From Asterochloris sp. CNOR1 (Eukaryota; Chlorophyta; Trebouxiophyceae; Trebouxiales; Trebouxiaceae), in NCBI GenBank assembly GCA_963969365.1, contig OZ017748.1, forward strand, positions 3,655,001 to 3,719,000: a stretch of 64,000 nucleotides of DNA. Direction: 5' to 3'. Numbering within the stretch: the first letter of the stretch is position 1; every line of letters begins with the position of its first letter. The translations under genes and the position numbers were made by a program. Shown in pieces: positions 47,064 to 58,300 of this stretch. Below the pieces are notes generated by a model. That model was not told the DNA's origin. It made no database searches and was given only the letters and a program-made list of their open reading frames with translations.

Positions 47064-50000
47064 ATGGAGCAGCTGGAGGTAGCCACAGTAGGCCCTGGAA
47101 CGCCTGCAGCGAGAGGCACACCTTCCATTCCCACTGACATCCCCCACGGCAGCAGCAGGGGGGAGACAGAGGCTGACTCCCTCATGGCACTGCTGGATGC
47201 ATCCTGGTGCGTATGCCAGCATGCATGCACATGTGCTGTCAAAGCCGCCAGTTGGCCGGCGGGTGACTGCGCCCAGCCTGCTGCCTGATGGCCCGGCCCT
47301 GGCGCACCTGTCTGTCAGCAGGCCGGCCCTTGCCTTATCAACTTTTATAGGCTGTACCATGTGGAACACACATGGGCTTAGTCCCATCTCCCCCTGTGAC
47401 TACTTACCCTGCCTGGTTTGTGGCTGACTGGCGTTCCACCTCAGCCTGCCATTCCAACCCACTTGCAGGTTTGGACCCAAGGAGCTCACACACAAGGCCA
47501 AGTCCCGCCTCAACTCTGCTCTCAGCGTGCATGACAGTGCCAACAGCATGACTTCGGGGCGCAAGAAGAGCTGGCTGACCTGTGAGTCAGGGGCAGCAGC
47601 CTCCCCTTGGGGGCTCACTGAACTTGAGCAGGGCGGTGATGGTTAACCCTAATGCATATCTGCCGGCTGATCCTTGGAACGTGCAGTCTGCATAATGGCT
47701 GACTCAGGCAGTTACATGCAGGCCCCTGCCTTGAATAGGAGCCATGCACTGTGTGTTGCACTGTGTTTCACTGCGGAATTCTCAGCAACAGCAATGGCCT
47801 GGTACCCCCTGTCAGCCTGCTGCCCAGCACTCGTTTCAGCCCGCGCCAGCATGTGCCTGCCGCATGCACCCTTGCCCGTGCCTGCTCCCCCAATACTCAC
47901 ATGCTCGCCTGTGGCGCAGGAAATGGTCCACGATGACGGGTGGCTGGCAGATATCTTCCAGATTCATAAAGATTATTTCATAGGATGCTGAGCTCCAGTC
48001 ATTCCTGCAGGCACCAAAGTGTTGCTAGTCTGTGACTGGGTGTAAGCAGTGGGACAGTCAAACTGGCTGCTTGGTGCGCATGGTCCCCCTCCCCAAGTTT
48101 CATGCACCATGCAGTCTGACGCTGCACGCTGGTGCTGCAGGGAAGACGCAGCCCCGGGACGACATGCGTAGTGCCCCAGTCAGCTTGCAGCACAGCCCGC
48201 AGGGGTCCTCCGCAGAGGGACGCATGAGAGGGGGGCGCCGCCCGTGCTCCGCCCAGCAGTCCCTCCAGCAGGCGCCTGGTGGCGCAGAGGGCGCTGCAGC
48301 ATCTGCTGCCAGCCGGCGGCGGCATACTGCTGGGTCAGTAGAGGGCCCCGTAGGGGCCGCTTCTGCGGCCAGGCCGGGGCACAGGCACCAGCTGGGCAGT
48401 GCTCAGACTGCAGGCTCAGGCTCGACAGGCAGCTCTGGTGCCAGCCAGCAGGTCACCACTGGCTCAAGTGCTGATCTGGCAACAGATGCGGAGCTGCAGG
48501 CAGACAGCGCCGGCATGGGCACCTGGGCCGGGAGGCAGACCCGCTTCCCATGGGCTGAGCGAACTGCCTCGCAGTTTAGCAAGTGAGCAGATGATGTGCA
48601 GACTGTTCAGCAAAGACTGCAGATATGCACCCAAGATTCACTTGGACACTGGGGCAGATGATCTACAATGCGCTGAGCAACAGCTTGGGGAACAGGGTGT
48701 GGAGCAGATCTGCTGTGCTGCTTTGAATGTACACTGTCGCAGCTTCTTTCAGGAAGGGCTGTTGGCAAGCAGTGGAACCATGAAAATCAAGGGTCTAGCC
48801 ACCTGCTGTGCTGCTGAGTGTGCCCCATCTCTTCTCTTCTTCTTTGCCTGCAGCCACAGTGGGCACAGAGACAGCAGCAGGAGTGAGTGCGGCAGCCCAC
48901 GAGCGACTTCTTACCCAGAGCCCATTCCAGGGTCGCCAGCAGCTAGCAAGCCGCCGCGACCCCCGGCAGGCGGCGTGGCAAATGGGATCACCCACCGAGA
49001 TGTGCAGCTAGCTGCCACAGCGTCAGCTGTCGGCGGGCCTCTTGGGAGCGCTCCCCCTGGGGCGCCCCAGGCCACCAGGGCTGACTCGGCAGTGGGCGGG
49101 GATGCTGAAGGTGAGGCTTTCATCAGCTGGGCAACGGCTGATAGGATTCAGTTGAAGCTTGATATTGGTCTTAGGCGGTGTTGAGCAGGCCACAACAGCA
49201 TCTGTGCCATGCACTCAAGTCAGGATAGGCGTGCCTATACCATGAGTTTAAGGCAGGCGCTGTCATCGCTGGCAGTTGCGCCGTGATACTGTGGACTAGG
49301 GGCTCTGCACAGGGGCGTTTGGCTGGTTGCTTGTAAGCTGATACTGGCGCTGCTGGCAGAGCCTCCAGCCCTCGCCAGCTGCATACAGCGTGTCATGCAG
49401 GCGCATCTCGTTCGTTGCACATCTGCCACACCTTTGCTGACACCCTGCTGAGCGCAAGCGTTGTCACCCTCAAGTCGGCAGGGCTTTGCTGCAGTTACTG
49501 CACATTTTTGTCTTTAGGTTGGTGGCAAGGGATCGGCTGGCTGCCATGTATCCACTACCAGCAGCAGCGAGACGATGATGCAGAGAGGCAGCGCGGTCTG
49601 TTAAACCCTGAAATAGGTGCCAGAGATGTCAAGCATTGTCATGTGGCCTGCAGAGGATGAGCTGGCCGCCAGGCAGGCTACCGGGGCAGCTGCCACCACC
49701 AGCTGCCGACAGGGAGACAAGGGGGCGGAGGGGCAGCAGCCTGGGGCCAGGGTGCGCCGCCGCAGCAGCGACATGGAAGAGGAGAGGATTCGGGAGGCTG
49801 CCTGGCGCTGGCGCTTTGGGCGGCGGTGGTGCGCCGAGCAGGTCAGTAGGAGCAGACTACACTTGAAGCTTAAGGGCTGATCACATTGCAGTGGCAGCAG
49901 ATTGCGGCTAGCTATTGGAGCAGTTGGGATCAAGGCGCAATCAGTGAAGCCTGTCTCTGCCCTTTGGACGAAGGGCCTGCGGGTCCAGCGTGCAGCAGCA

Positions 50001-53000
50001 TGTCAGCAAGCGCCGACACTTCCACATGCATTCACTGCACGCACTCCTTCTGATCAGATCACAGCAGCGTGGATCCTATTTCACGTTGAAGCAACCAGCA
50101 TTGCTCTGCCATAGTCTGGCTAAAAATGCCATCCTTTTCTCCTCTTGTAAACGCAGGCACGGCACATGTAGCCAGACTATGGCAGAGCAGCATCTGCAAG
50201 CTTTAGTAACCTGCAGGGACGCCCCCTTGGCCCGCACCTGGAGGCACGGCGGCCTGCGCCAAGATCTGGGCAGTGCAGAACCTGCACCTTGCACTAGCAG
50301 CAAGCCCTGATGGTTTTGCCCTGCACCTGCAGGCGCGGCAGTTTGAGCCAGATTATGGCAGAGTGGGCCCAGGGGAGGAGTGGGACGAAGCCCTAGGGTA
50401 CCTGGACGCATGTGGCCCTGGTGTGAACCTTATAGCACGCACCAGCAGCGAACTGCCAGGCACGCGGTGGGGCAGCCTCATCAGCCAGGGCAGCGGGACG
50501 CTGAACAGCTGGCTGGAGGAGTCAACCAGCTCTGATGTGAGCCTGGGGGCCCCTCGTTGGGGCTGCACATGAAGGTTGGAGCAGCTTGATTGGCGAGTGC
50601 AGTGGGAGGATGAATGCTGGCTGAAACCTCCAACAGCTCCAACATGAGGCTGATCCTGTGAACTCTGGAGCTGCGCATCAAGGGCTGGCAGCTGTTGCTT
50701 GCCACTGTGCTGGCTGGCTGGACACTTTGCAGTCCTGCTAGGCGCTGGGGGTTGCTCTGACAAGCCAGGACAACAGGATGGTGAACAGCTGGCGGAAGGA
50801 CTTACCTAGCTCTGACATGAGGCTGTCATTTGTGGGCCTGTGAACGCAGGGCTGCGTGCTCTGGCTGGTACTTAGCCTCGTGCGTGGGGTTGGCTGGCCG
50901 AATGCTCGCTCATGAAGCGGGTCTCCATTCCTGCTGTGGCCTTGCACAATGGCGGCAGTGATGGCTTGTGGTGTGGCCAGCTCAACAGCTGGCTGAGGAG
51001 TCGAGAGCTTGGATGTGAGCTCTTGCACGGCAACCTGGCAGCTGCGTGCTCTGTGCATGGCCGTGTTGCTGCTAGCTGGCTGTGGGTGTTGCAGGGCTCA
51101 GGCTGCTCTGCTCTTTGAAGCATGATCAATTGGCAGTTCCCTCAGCTGCCTGCTCGCTGCCACGTGTCACCAGTCATCTTTGTAATGCAAAAAGTTCGCT
51201 GTGTGCTGGCTAGTCAGGCAGTAGCGGTCCACAACATGACTCTGATAGCTGCTTCGCTGTGTGACTGCCAGTCAGGCAGTAGCAGCTTACAACATCACTG
51301 TGATGGATGCGTTGCTGTGTGATCGTTAGACCGGCAGTAGAGTAGCAGCTCACCACATCACTCTGATGCTGGGTCGCCTGCTGCAGGCCCCGCTGCGACA
51401 GGCTGCTGACATGGAGGCCACCAAAAACCTGGCTGCAGTAGCCAGGAAGGCGCAGGACCTCTATCAACAGCAGCAGCAGATCCAGAAGAGGGCAGATGAG
51501 CAGTGAGTATTTGTGCATGTGGGACATACATCAAGTCGAGTCTTGTGTCGGAGTGGCGGTGATAATTTGTTGCAGTGCCAGGGGCCAGAGGCAGAGCCAC
51601 TTTTGGGAGTTGTAAGTGGGACCTCGTGTGGCCAGTGCCACCTGGTTGTATCAGGTTCCTGCTCCTGCCTGCAGGTGGCAGGACGCCAGCCGGGGCAGCA
51701 ATGCCTGGGTGGGCCAGTTCCTGGCGCCCTGCCAGATAGACTCCTCAGGGAAGTTCAGCTACATTCTGGCCAAAATTGAAAGCAGCGCGCTGAGCGCCAA
51801 AATCATCATCCGCGGCAAGCGTGGATGCACTGAGGCACAGTTGATCAACATGTTCAAGCAGGAGGTCAGTGTCCTGCCCTTGTCTTCTGGCGTGCTGGCT
51901 GTGAGTTGGGCTGCCTCTCTGTGTGCGTCACTGCTGCTGTGCATCTGGAGATCGCGACTTGCTGAGGTATGGGCAGCAGACAGGTACACTAACTCTTGCT
52001 CTGGTTCTTGGTTGTCGCTGACTTGGCTGCCCATGCCTGCCAGGGCTTGTTCCAGTTGTTGCACTGCTTACAGCCACGTTGCCAAGTACTGGACCTGATG
52101 TCTCCAAGTTGCCAATGTCAGTTGGCCCTGCAAGCAGCTGCTGCACTTGTGAACCCATGACTGCCACCCCTGACATCAACGTACCCAGAGTCTCCCTCGG
52201 TCACAGGTGACTCAGGTGGTGGCTCAGCACAGGGTCGCTCCTGTCCCGATTCACTTCTTGGGCACAGGCCAGCTGCAATGGTCCACTGGGCGAGACCGCC
52301 ACATCAATATCTGCGATGGTGGGCATCCTTCACTTCTTTATGCTGGCAGTGTTGCACAAATTGTTACAACTTGTTCTCAGCACTGGCATGCTCCACGGCA
52401 TTCCTGCATCTGCTCTTGAGTGGACTCTGCCCTTGCTCTCCCAGCCTGCAGCATGGTGCTAGTTTGTGACTCGAAACCCACCTGGCTGCTCGTGCTGCAG
52501 GCCAACTGCGTGCTGCAGCTGTGCCTGGCCCCCGAATGGATGTCGCTCGAGTGGCAGGCTCCCTCATTAAAGCCTCCCTGCCATTTGATCATCAAGTTAC
52601 TGTTTCTGGAGTCAAGATGTGAGAGAGGAATGAGCCTTTTGCAGCATGGCCCCATCTTACTGTCAGGATGAATGAATTTCACTGCCCTCACATATCAAAC
52701 TGCCCACCCCCTGCCTTTCCGTCTTGCTGCTTTCAGCAGACATTTAGCCATCAGTGTTCCTTGTACTGAAAATAAGATTAGTCAAATGCAAACTAGGTCA
52801 CATCTAGGGGCCCATCTAGGGGCCCGCTTTGACGTTGTGTCATGCAGGAATGCTTGACCTCTCCTCCTGGCCACTGGTAGGTCGTACACTGTCTGCCTTC
52901 AGCTTTGTGCAGGGATTTGATCATTGAGTAACCCTCATGGCCTGATGCAGGACAGACCAGCGCATTCCCAACTCAACCCCAAACTGGGAAGAGTTTACTC

Positions 53001-55176
53001 TTGGGGGAGGCCACCATGGCAGGAAGCATGTGCAATCCCAGGACGTAGGTGATGTGCTGCTAAAGTTTTCATGAATTCAATGTACCAACAAAGCTTCCTG
53101 TGCCGCAGACCATGTCAGGAGGGTTCAGAGAGTTCTACAGCTCCTGTGAGGACAGCACCTGGCCACACTCAAAAAGGTGAGGCTGCTGCCATAGATTGTT
53201 GCGTTTTGTCCTGCTATGTGGTTGGAACATTACATTGCTGCAGGTTGCTCTACTGTGGCCTGCAGGCCAGTCAGCAGCCCCTGCTGCAGGTTTCCTGCCC
53301 CGCAGCATAGTCACGCTTCTACTGCTGATGGTGCAGAAAGATGTTTGAGCCCCGGGCAGAGCTGCACATGGCAGAGCCTGCTGTGCTGGACTGCGACCAG
53401 TCTTACTACAAGCGCAGGGGCACAGCTGGCAAGCCAGATTACAGGCGGCACTTGGGGAGAGCAGGTGCGTTTCTAAAGAAGTGCTGGGCGGCACTGCCTT
53501 CAACAATGGCAGCACAGTGAGTGAACACAAGCATGGCAGCTCTTGGCATAGGTGTTTTAGGCTGTGGCATAGGTCAGCGACCTAGCTGCTATCAATACCA
53601 TCACAGCCCACCAGTAAGTGCTGCAGTAGGCTGGCTGCATGGCCTCTGGGCTCTTGCCAAGGACAGTGTGCTTCTAGTGGTGTCCGCAACAGCAGCTGGA
53701 CAGCAATCCTTCCCAGGGCCTGCTGCAACATTGCCGGATGCCAGTCCCAGCCCTGTGTGCTTTCTTGCAATTGTGAGTGGCCTTGCAGGGCCGCCAGCAT
53801 CAACTTTGAAGCCGGAAGGGAAGCGCATGGTGCCTGTGCCCAGAGGAGAGGGCACCAGAATGCAAGGGACCCGACAGTTTCCTGAACGCAAGGTGCAGAC
53901 TTCTGGTGAGCTTTTCCATTCCCTTCTCAGAAGGTGCCAGACATCTGGTGAGCCTTCCCCGCTTGTCTTTGTCAGACAGCCCTGCCTGCACAGCTGTCAC
54001 AAGTGGATTTGCAGAGCTCAAGGTGTCAAACACTAAGATCTCTGACTGCTATGCACACACCCTGGGGAGAGTGTTGCTGGCAGTGCACGCTTGCTGAATC
54101 TGTGGCTTGGCTGTGCCGCCTGCCAGAAGTTGCCCACCCCTACAGAGCCGCGCCTGACATCAGCAGCCTGTGCCAACTTTGCAGGGCGCATGAAGAAGTG
54201 CCCATGGGGCCGCAGGGGATGCTGAACAATGCAGGGCTGCCTGCGGCACGCCTCCTGTGATCCAGAAAGGCCACACGCCCAGCCGCAGCCCCTGCTGCGA
54301 CTGCAGGGTGCCTGGGCTCGCTAACGCTCTGTTCCCACTTAAGTGTGCGCGCCTGACATGTGCAGCATGAGCCACCACTTGCAGGGTACATGGTGGGAGT
54401 GCCTGTGGGGAGGCTCGGGCGCTACACAGTGCACGCCCGCCATGAGGAGACCGACCGAGAGCTGTCGCTGGACCAGTCACTGCACAGGTAAGTTCTCTTG
54501 CAAGTTCAGTTGGGCTGTGCCACTAGTCTCTGCATATGCTTGCCGCCCTGCATGCCTTGGCAAGGCAGCAGATGCAAAGCAATGTCATGGGGACCACAAA
54601 GTCACGTCGCATGAAGCATCTGCTTTCTGTGGCATTGCAGAGCCTAGTGGCTTCAGGGGAGCCCTAGTCCAGCAGCAGGTGGCCTGGTTCAGCAATGAGG
54701 CCTGAAATGGGGCCAGGCACGGTTTGCTAGATGTGAACACTGTCCACACCCCTCTTGGCAGGAAGTGGTACACGCCTTCTACAGCTCAGGCTGGGCAGGC
54801 GACCCTTCACAGGTGGGGCTGCTTGGGCTGCAGGAAGATAAGGGTTACGCGGGAGACCTTCTATGGCTCAGGCTCAGCAGGTGACCTCTCAGTGCGCACT
54901 GGGGCAGATCCCAGAGTGGAGGACGAGCGTGACTTCAGGCAGCAGGCTGTGGACAGCCCAACATTCAAGCGCTTTTGCCAGTCCCTGGCGGCCAAGCCAG
55001 CAGTCAGTCCGCACCAGAGAAGAGAAGAGGCGGCCAAGCAGGCGCGGGCTGCAGCGGTGCAGGCAGCCGCGCAGGATGTCATGCAGCTGGATGACTGGGA
55101 GGTTGGGCAGCAGCAGAGGCAGGAGGTAGCGGCAGCTGCTGCAGCTGCTGCAGCAGCGCCAAGCAAGAAGAAATGA
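47064..55176 (+). CDS. Uncharacterised large protein with central conserved-looking domain and coiled-coil-prone tail
   Basis: 16 exons, phase-consistent: 47064-47206, 47469-47581, 48141-48582, 48854-49110, 49624-49841, 50333-50536, 51387-51502, 51675-51864, 52207-52318, 52501-52618, 52951-53048, 53109-53145, 53337-53464, 53789-53905, 54385-54487, then 54762-55176 or 54834-55176 (two in-phase acceptors), giving 936 or 912 aa. Residues about 85-315 are Ser/Ala/Gly/Arg low complexity. Exon 7 is a Gln-rich helical stretch (AQDLYQQQQQIQKRADEQ). Exons 8-13 look globular: FSYILAKIESSALSAKIIIR, PVPIHFLGTGQLQWSTGRDR, ELHMAEPAVLDCDQSYYKRR. The end is an Ala/Gln-rich helix closing in PSKKK. No signal peptide or membrane helix. 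I do not recognise the family; a cytoskeletal or ciliary-type protein is only a guess. Confidence 0.72.
50102..50189. repeat. Perfect 21-bp inverted repeat with 46-bp spacer
   Basis: Arms are 50102-50122 and 50169-50189, exact reverse complements. The core GCCAGACTATGGCAGAG is also a one-mismatch copy of the true exon 6 start at 50347-50363. One arm is therefore a direct and the other an inverted copy of an exon edge, in the intron just before that exon. Confidence 0.9.
50585..51030 (+). repeat. Three decayed copies of exon 6 end and donor
   Basis: Exon 6 ends SGTLNSWLEESTSSD with donor GTGAGCC (50537). Related segments lie at 50588-50665, 50762-50838 and 50968-51025. Shared words are AACAGCTGGCTG(G)AGGA and AGCTCTGA(T/C)(G/A)TGAG. 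Two copies have lost the GT (ATGAGGCTG); the third keeps GTGAGCTC. Confidence 0.85.
51196..51372 (+). repeat. About 58-bp tandem repeat, three units, abutting an exon acceptor
   Basis: Units share GCTGTGTG, (GTCAGG)CAGTAGC and AACATCACTCTGATG-type words. The last unit runs directly into the acceptor region of exon 7 at 51386. Confidence 0.8.
53930..53970 (+). repeat. Copy of exon 14 donor edge
   Basis: Exon 14 ends with AAGGTGCAGACTTCTG then GTGAGC. About 42 bp further comes AAGGTGCCAGACATCTG with GTGAGCC. Both donors look usable, so alternative splicing here is conceivable. Confidence 0.75.
54172..54215 (+). repeat. Copy of exon 15 acceptor edge
   Basis: TTGCAGGGCGCATGAAGAAGT resembles the true start TTGCAGGGTACATGGTGGGA, with GTGCCCATGGGG against GTGCCTGTGGGG, about 200 bp upstream. 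Confidence 0.7.
54754..54885 (+). repeat. Tandem duplication creating two in-phase acceptors for the last exon
   Basis: The start at 54762 (RKWYTPSTAQAGQ) and that at 54834 (RKIRVTRETFYGSGSAG) follow similar CAGGAAG contexts and share TTCTA(C/T)(A/G)GCTCAGGCT plus CAGG. The 72-bp duplication preserves the frame, so either acceptor yields a protein; which is used is unknown. Confidence 0.7.
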
Positions 55177-55341
55177 GCAGCATCTGCCAGCAGCTCTGAA
55201 TTTTGTAGGTTAGACTCTCACTACACCAATGGCCTGACAGAGCATCTGAACGCTTTTGTTCACAGCGCCAGTTGACTAGACCTTCCGGTCATGCCCACGA
55301 CTCAATTCCCCTTCTGCTTCTGACAGTTTTCGGGACAGGCC
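55177..55341. other. Compact spacer before the PiT gene
   Basis: Only 165 bp between a stop and the next start on the same strand, holding one 3' UTR and one promoter/5' UTR. Nothing specific was recognised. Confidence 0.5.
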
Positions 55342-58300
55342 ATGCTGGCCAACTGCTACTGGCTGGCATGCGCCAGCGGCATCCTGACATTTGTGGCCGG
55401 GTTTGCAGTAGGTGAACATGCCCTCCAGAAGGCCTTGTTGAACGATCGCCATGAACTCTCCGTGAGCTCTGCTTGCCCTGCAGGCAGCAACAACTTCAGT
55501 GCAGCATGGGCACCTGCAGTGGGGGCCAAGGCCATCACCTTTCGCAGGGCGGTTGTGCTTGGCACCATCTGTGAAGCACTGGGTTGCCTCGTGGTGGGAG
55601 TCCGGAGCACACCGCTCTTCCTCCTCAACGTGATACACTATCAGGCCTGGATTCCCAGCCCGCAGCTGGCCATCTTTGTCATAGTGTGCGCACAGGCGTG
55701 CGCCTCGATATGGGTGCTGCTGGCGACGCACTTCCGTCTGTCAGCCTCCCTCCTGCACGCCACGGGTGAGACAGCTGTGCAGCAGATGCTGCTGTGCCTG
55801 CCCTGCAGCGGTGCACATCAGCAGCAAGCTGCTCCCCATGCTGTGCTGCTTGCACAGCATAGAGAGCTGCCGCTTGCACAGCATTGCATCATGCGCAATG
55901 TCTGGCAGGAGTCCCCACAGTCCTCACCGCCCAAGGCCAGAGGTACGAAACCTATACAGCAGATGCAGCTGCGCGTTGCTTGCAGCGCGCCCTTGTGCAG
56001 CAAGCGGCTCCCTATGCAGCGCTGCTCGCACATGCAGGGCAAAGTCACATTCAGCAGTGCAGTGCAGCACTCGTCGCAGGCCTCCCTCTCCCGGATTAAC
56101 GGTGAGACCTCTGTGAAATGGTGAGGCTGCAGTGCAGCACACAGGCATGCCCCGGCATCTGCCAGCAGTGCTGCGCAGCACCCTGCAAATGCCCCATCTG
56201 TCACTCAGCTGCCAGCTGTGCTGTGCACGCACTGCAGCAGCCGCACTTGATGTGTGAGGAGGGATTGTGCTTGATATACATTGTACTGCTCTGTTCTGTA
56301 TTGGAGCCTGCAGGCACCACGCGTCATCTTGCAGGCAGGCACTTCACTGCTGGCCGCTGCCTGCACTGGCCTGTATGGACCAGACTGCCAGCTGCACCAG
56401 TGAAGCCCACCTGTGCAGGCTGCCTTTGAATTGGCGGCTGTGCAGGCAGTTCATCCCAGTGCTAATGCTGCACGCCGCGCCTGCTGCTGCCTGCCCTGCT
56501 GCAACAGTGACTTCAGCAGCACGTCCTTGTGGCATTGGCCCCTGCAGCATGCACCCGAAAGGCACACAACATGAACCCGCTTCTCTGCTGCATGTGCCAC
56601 ACTGATCACTGGTTTCACTGTTTGGTGGCTTCGTCAGCGCCTCCACATGGCGTGGACCCCTGCAGCATGCATCTAGCTGCAGAAAATGTGTAGCTTCCCA
56701 GGTGTGCACCTGCCAAAGTCGGTGCGGCATGCTCTGCAGTTGGCGGTTTCATTGGAGCGTCCATGTCAGGAGTGGGCCCCAGCAGCATCAACTGGGGGCT
56801 GAAGCATGTCACCACCTTCCCCTACATGGCGGGCGTGTGCGACATCTTCCTGTCCATGCTGGGCCTGCCGCTGGTCTCCATCCTAATCTCTGGCCTGACC
56901 TTTCTGTGGCTGCGCACCCGAATCCTGCGTGACAGCAATGCCTTCCACAGGATGTTGTGGGTGAGCCGTTGTCTTTCAGCTGCCAGGCTCTGTGTGCAGT
57001 GGCACTGCTGCTCTGGTCTGCTGACCTGGGGTTCCTGTGGCTGGTCCCTCCACTATGCGCCACAGCAATGCCTACAATACCACACTCTGAGCGAGGCACC
57101 GTCAGTCGCCGTCTGGGATCAGCTTTATTGCACCTGCCGTGAGGGCTGGCCTGGTGTCCTTTGCCCAAAGTGATGCACGACACACCCGCTGTGCCCACAG
57201 TGATGCATAACAGCATTGCCTGCCGGTGTTTGTCACAGACGAATGCACAGCCATGCATTTCCCAGAGCAATGCTTTACAAAGGCGCAGAGCCTTTTCAGA
57301 ACATTGTGGGTGCCTTCACTTTGCCAGGCATGCAATGTCAACAGCAACCTTGATCACGTTATGGTGCATGTAAAACAATCTCTGCTGTCCTGCCCTGCAG
57401 TGGCCCCAGCCATCTTCTGTAGAGGGCTGGACCGCTGCCTGAAACCACATAATGCACAGCACCTCACAGGGCCGCTGCCTCGCCTTGCAGGGGCCTTCCA
57501 CCATGTACTGCATGGGGGCATGCTTCAGTACATGAGCCTTCTGCCAGACACCACATATTGCACAACAGCTTGTGGGCCCTGCTGCTCCAGCCTGGCAGTT
57601 GCTGCCCATCATCCGCCACAGGGGGTCTGCTTGAGCATGTGAGCCATCTGCCGGACACCACACTCCAGATAGCATCTCACTGGCCCCTGCTGCGCTGCCC
57701 TGCAGTGGCTGCCCACTGGCTGCTGCGCAGCAGCCACCATAGGCACCGCCGTCGTCCTCTGCCACATCCCCCATGCCTTCGCTGGCGTGGGCTTGACTTG
57801 GGACGCCAAGATCACTTTCGGCGTGGTCTGCGGTATGGGGCTGGTGGTGTGTGTGGCAGTGGCGGCTGCAGCCTGTCGCATGCAGCAGACTGGAGGATAC
57901 CAGTCAGTGCAGCGGGCCCCAGCCCAGATGTATGATCTGTTGGGCCTGGTGCGTGCTGAGAGTGCTTGCTGTCGCCCTGTTGTGCATGACAGTGCACCCG
58001 TGAGTTGGACGCCCATCGGAATCTGTTGGCTGTGCTGTGCACATCAACACCACTCTGCCTCCTGCCTGGACCCTCAGTGCCCTACAGTGGGCATTGAGCG
58101 TTCATGTGAAACACTCCTGAGCTCCCTGAATGTTGTGCTGGCGTGCATGTGCTGTCTCTTGACTTGCCAGGCTCAGGCTCATGATTCAGGTCCGGCCCAG
58201 CTGTGTGACCTTCTCGCCCTGATGTGCCCTGCCAGCATTTTATTGATGGCCGCCCTAGCTTGCAACCGTCTGCTCTGCTGCATGATGCACTGCAGCGAGC

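Noticed and set aside
56092-56130. Second donor-like GTGAGACC block as an alternative exon end in the PiT gene
   Set aside because: It is only a partial echo of the exon 2 donor, with stops nearby, and the HATVGGFIG junction is met by the first donor.
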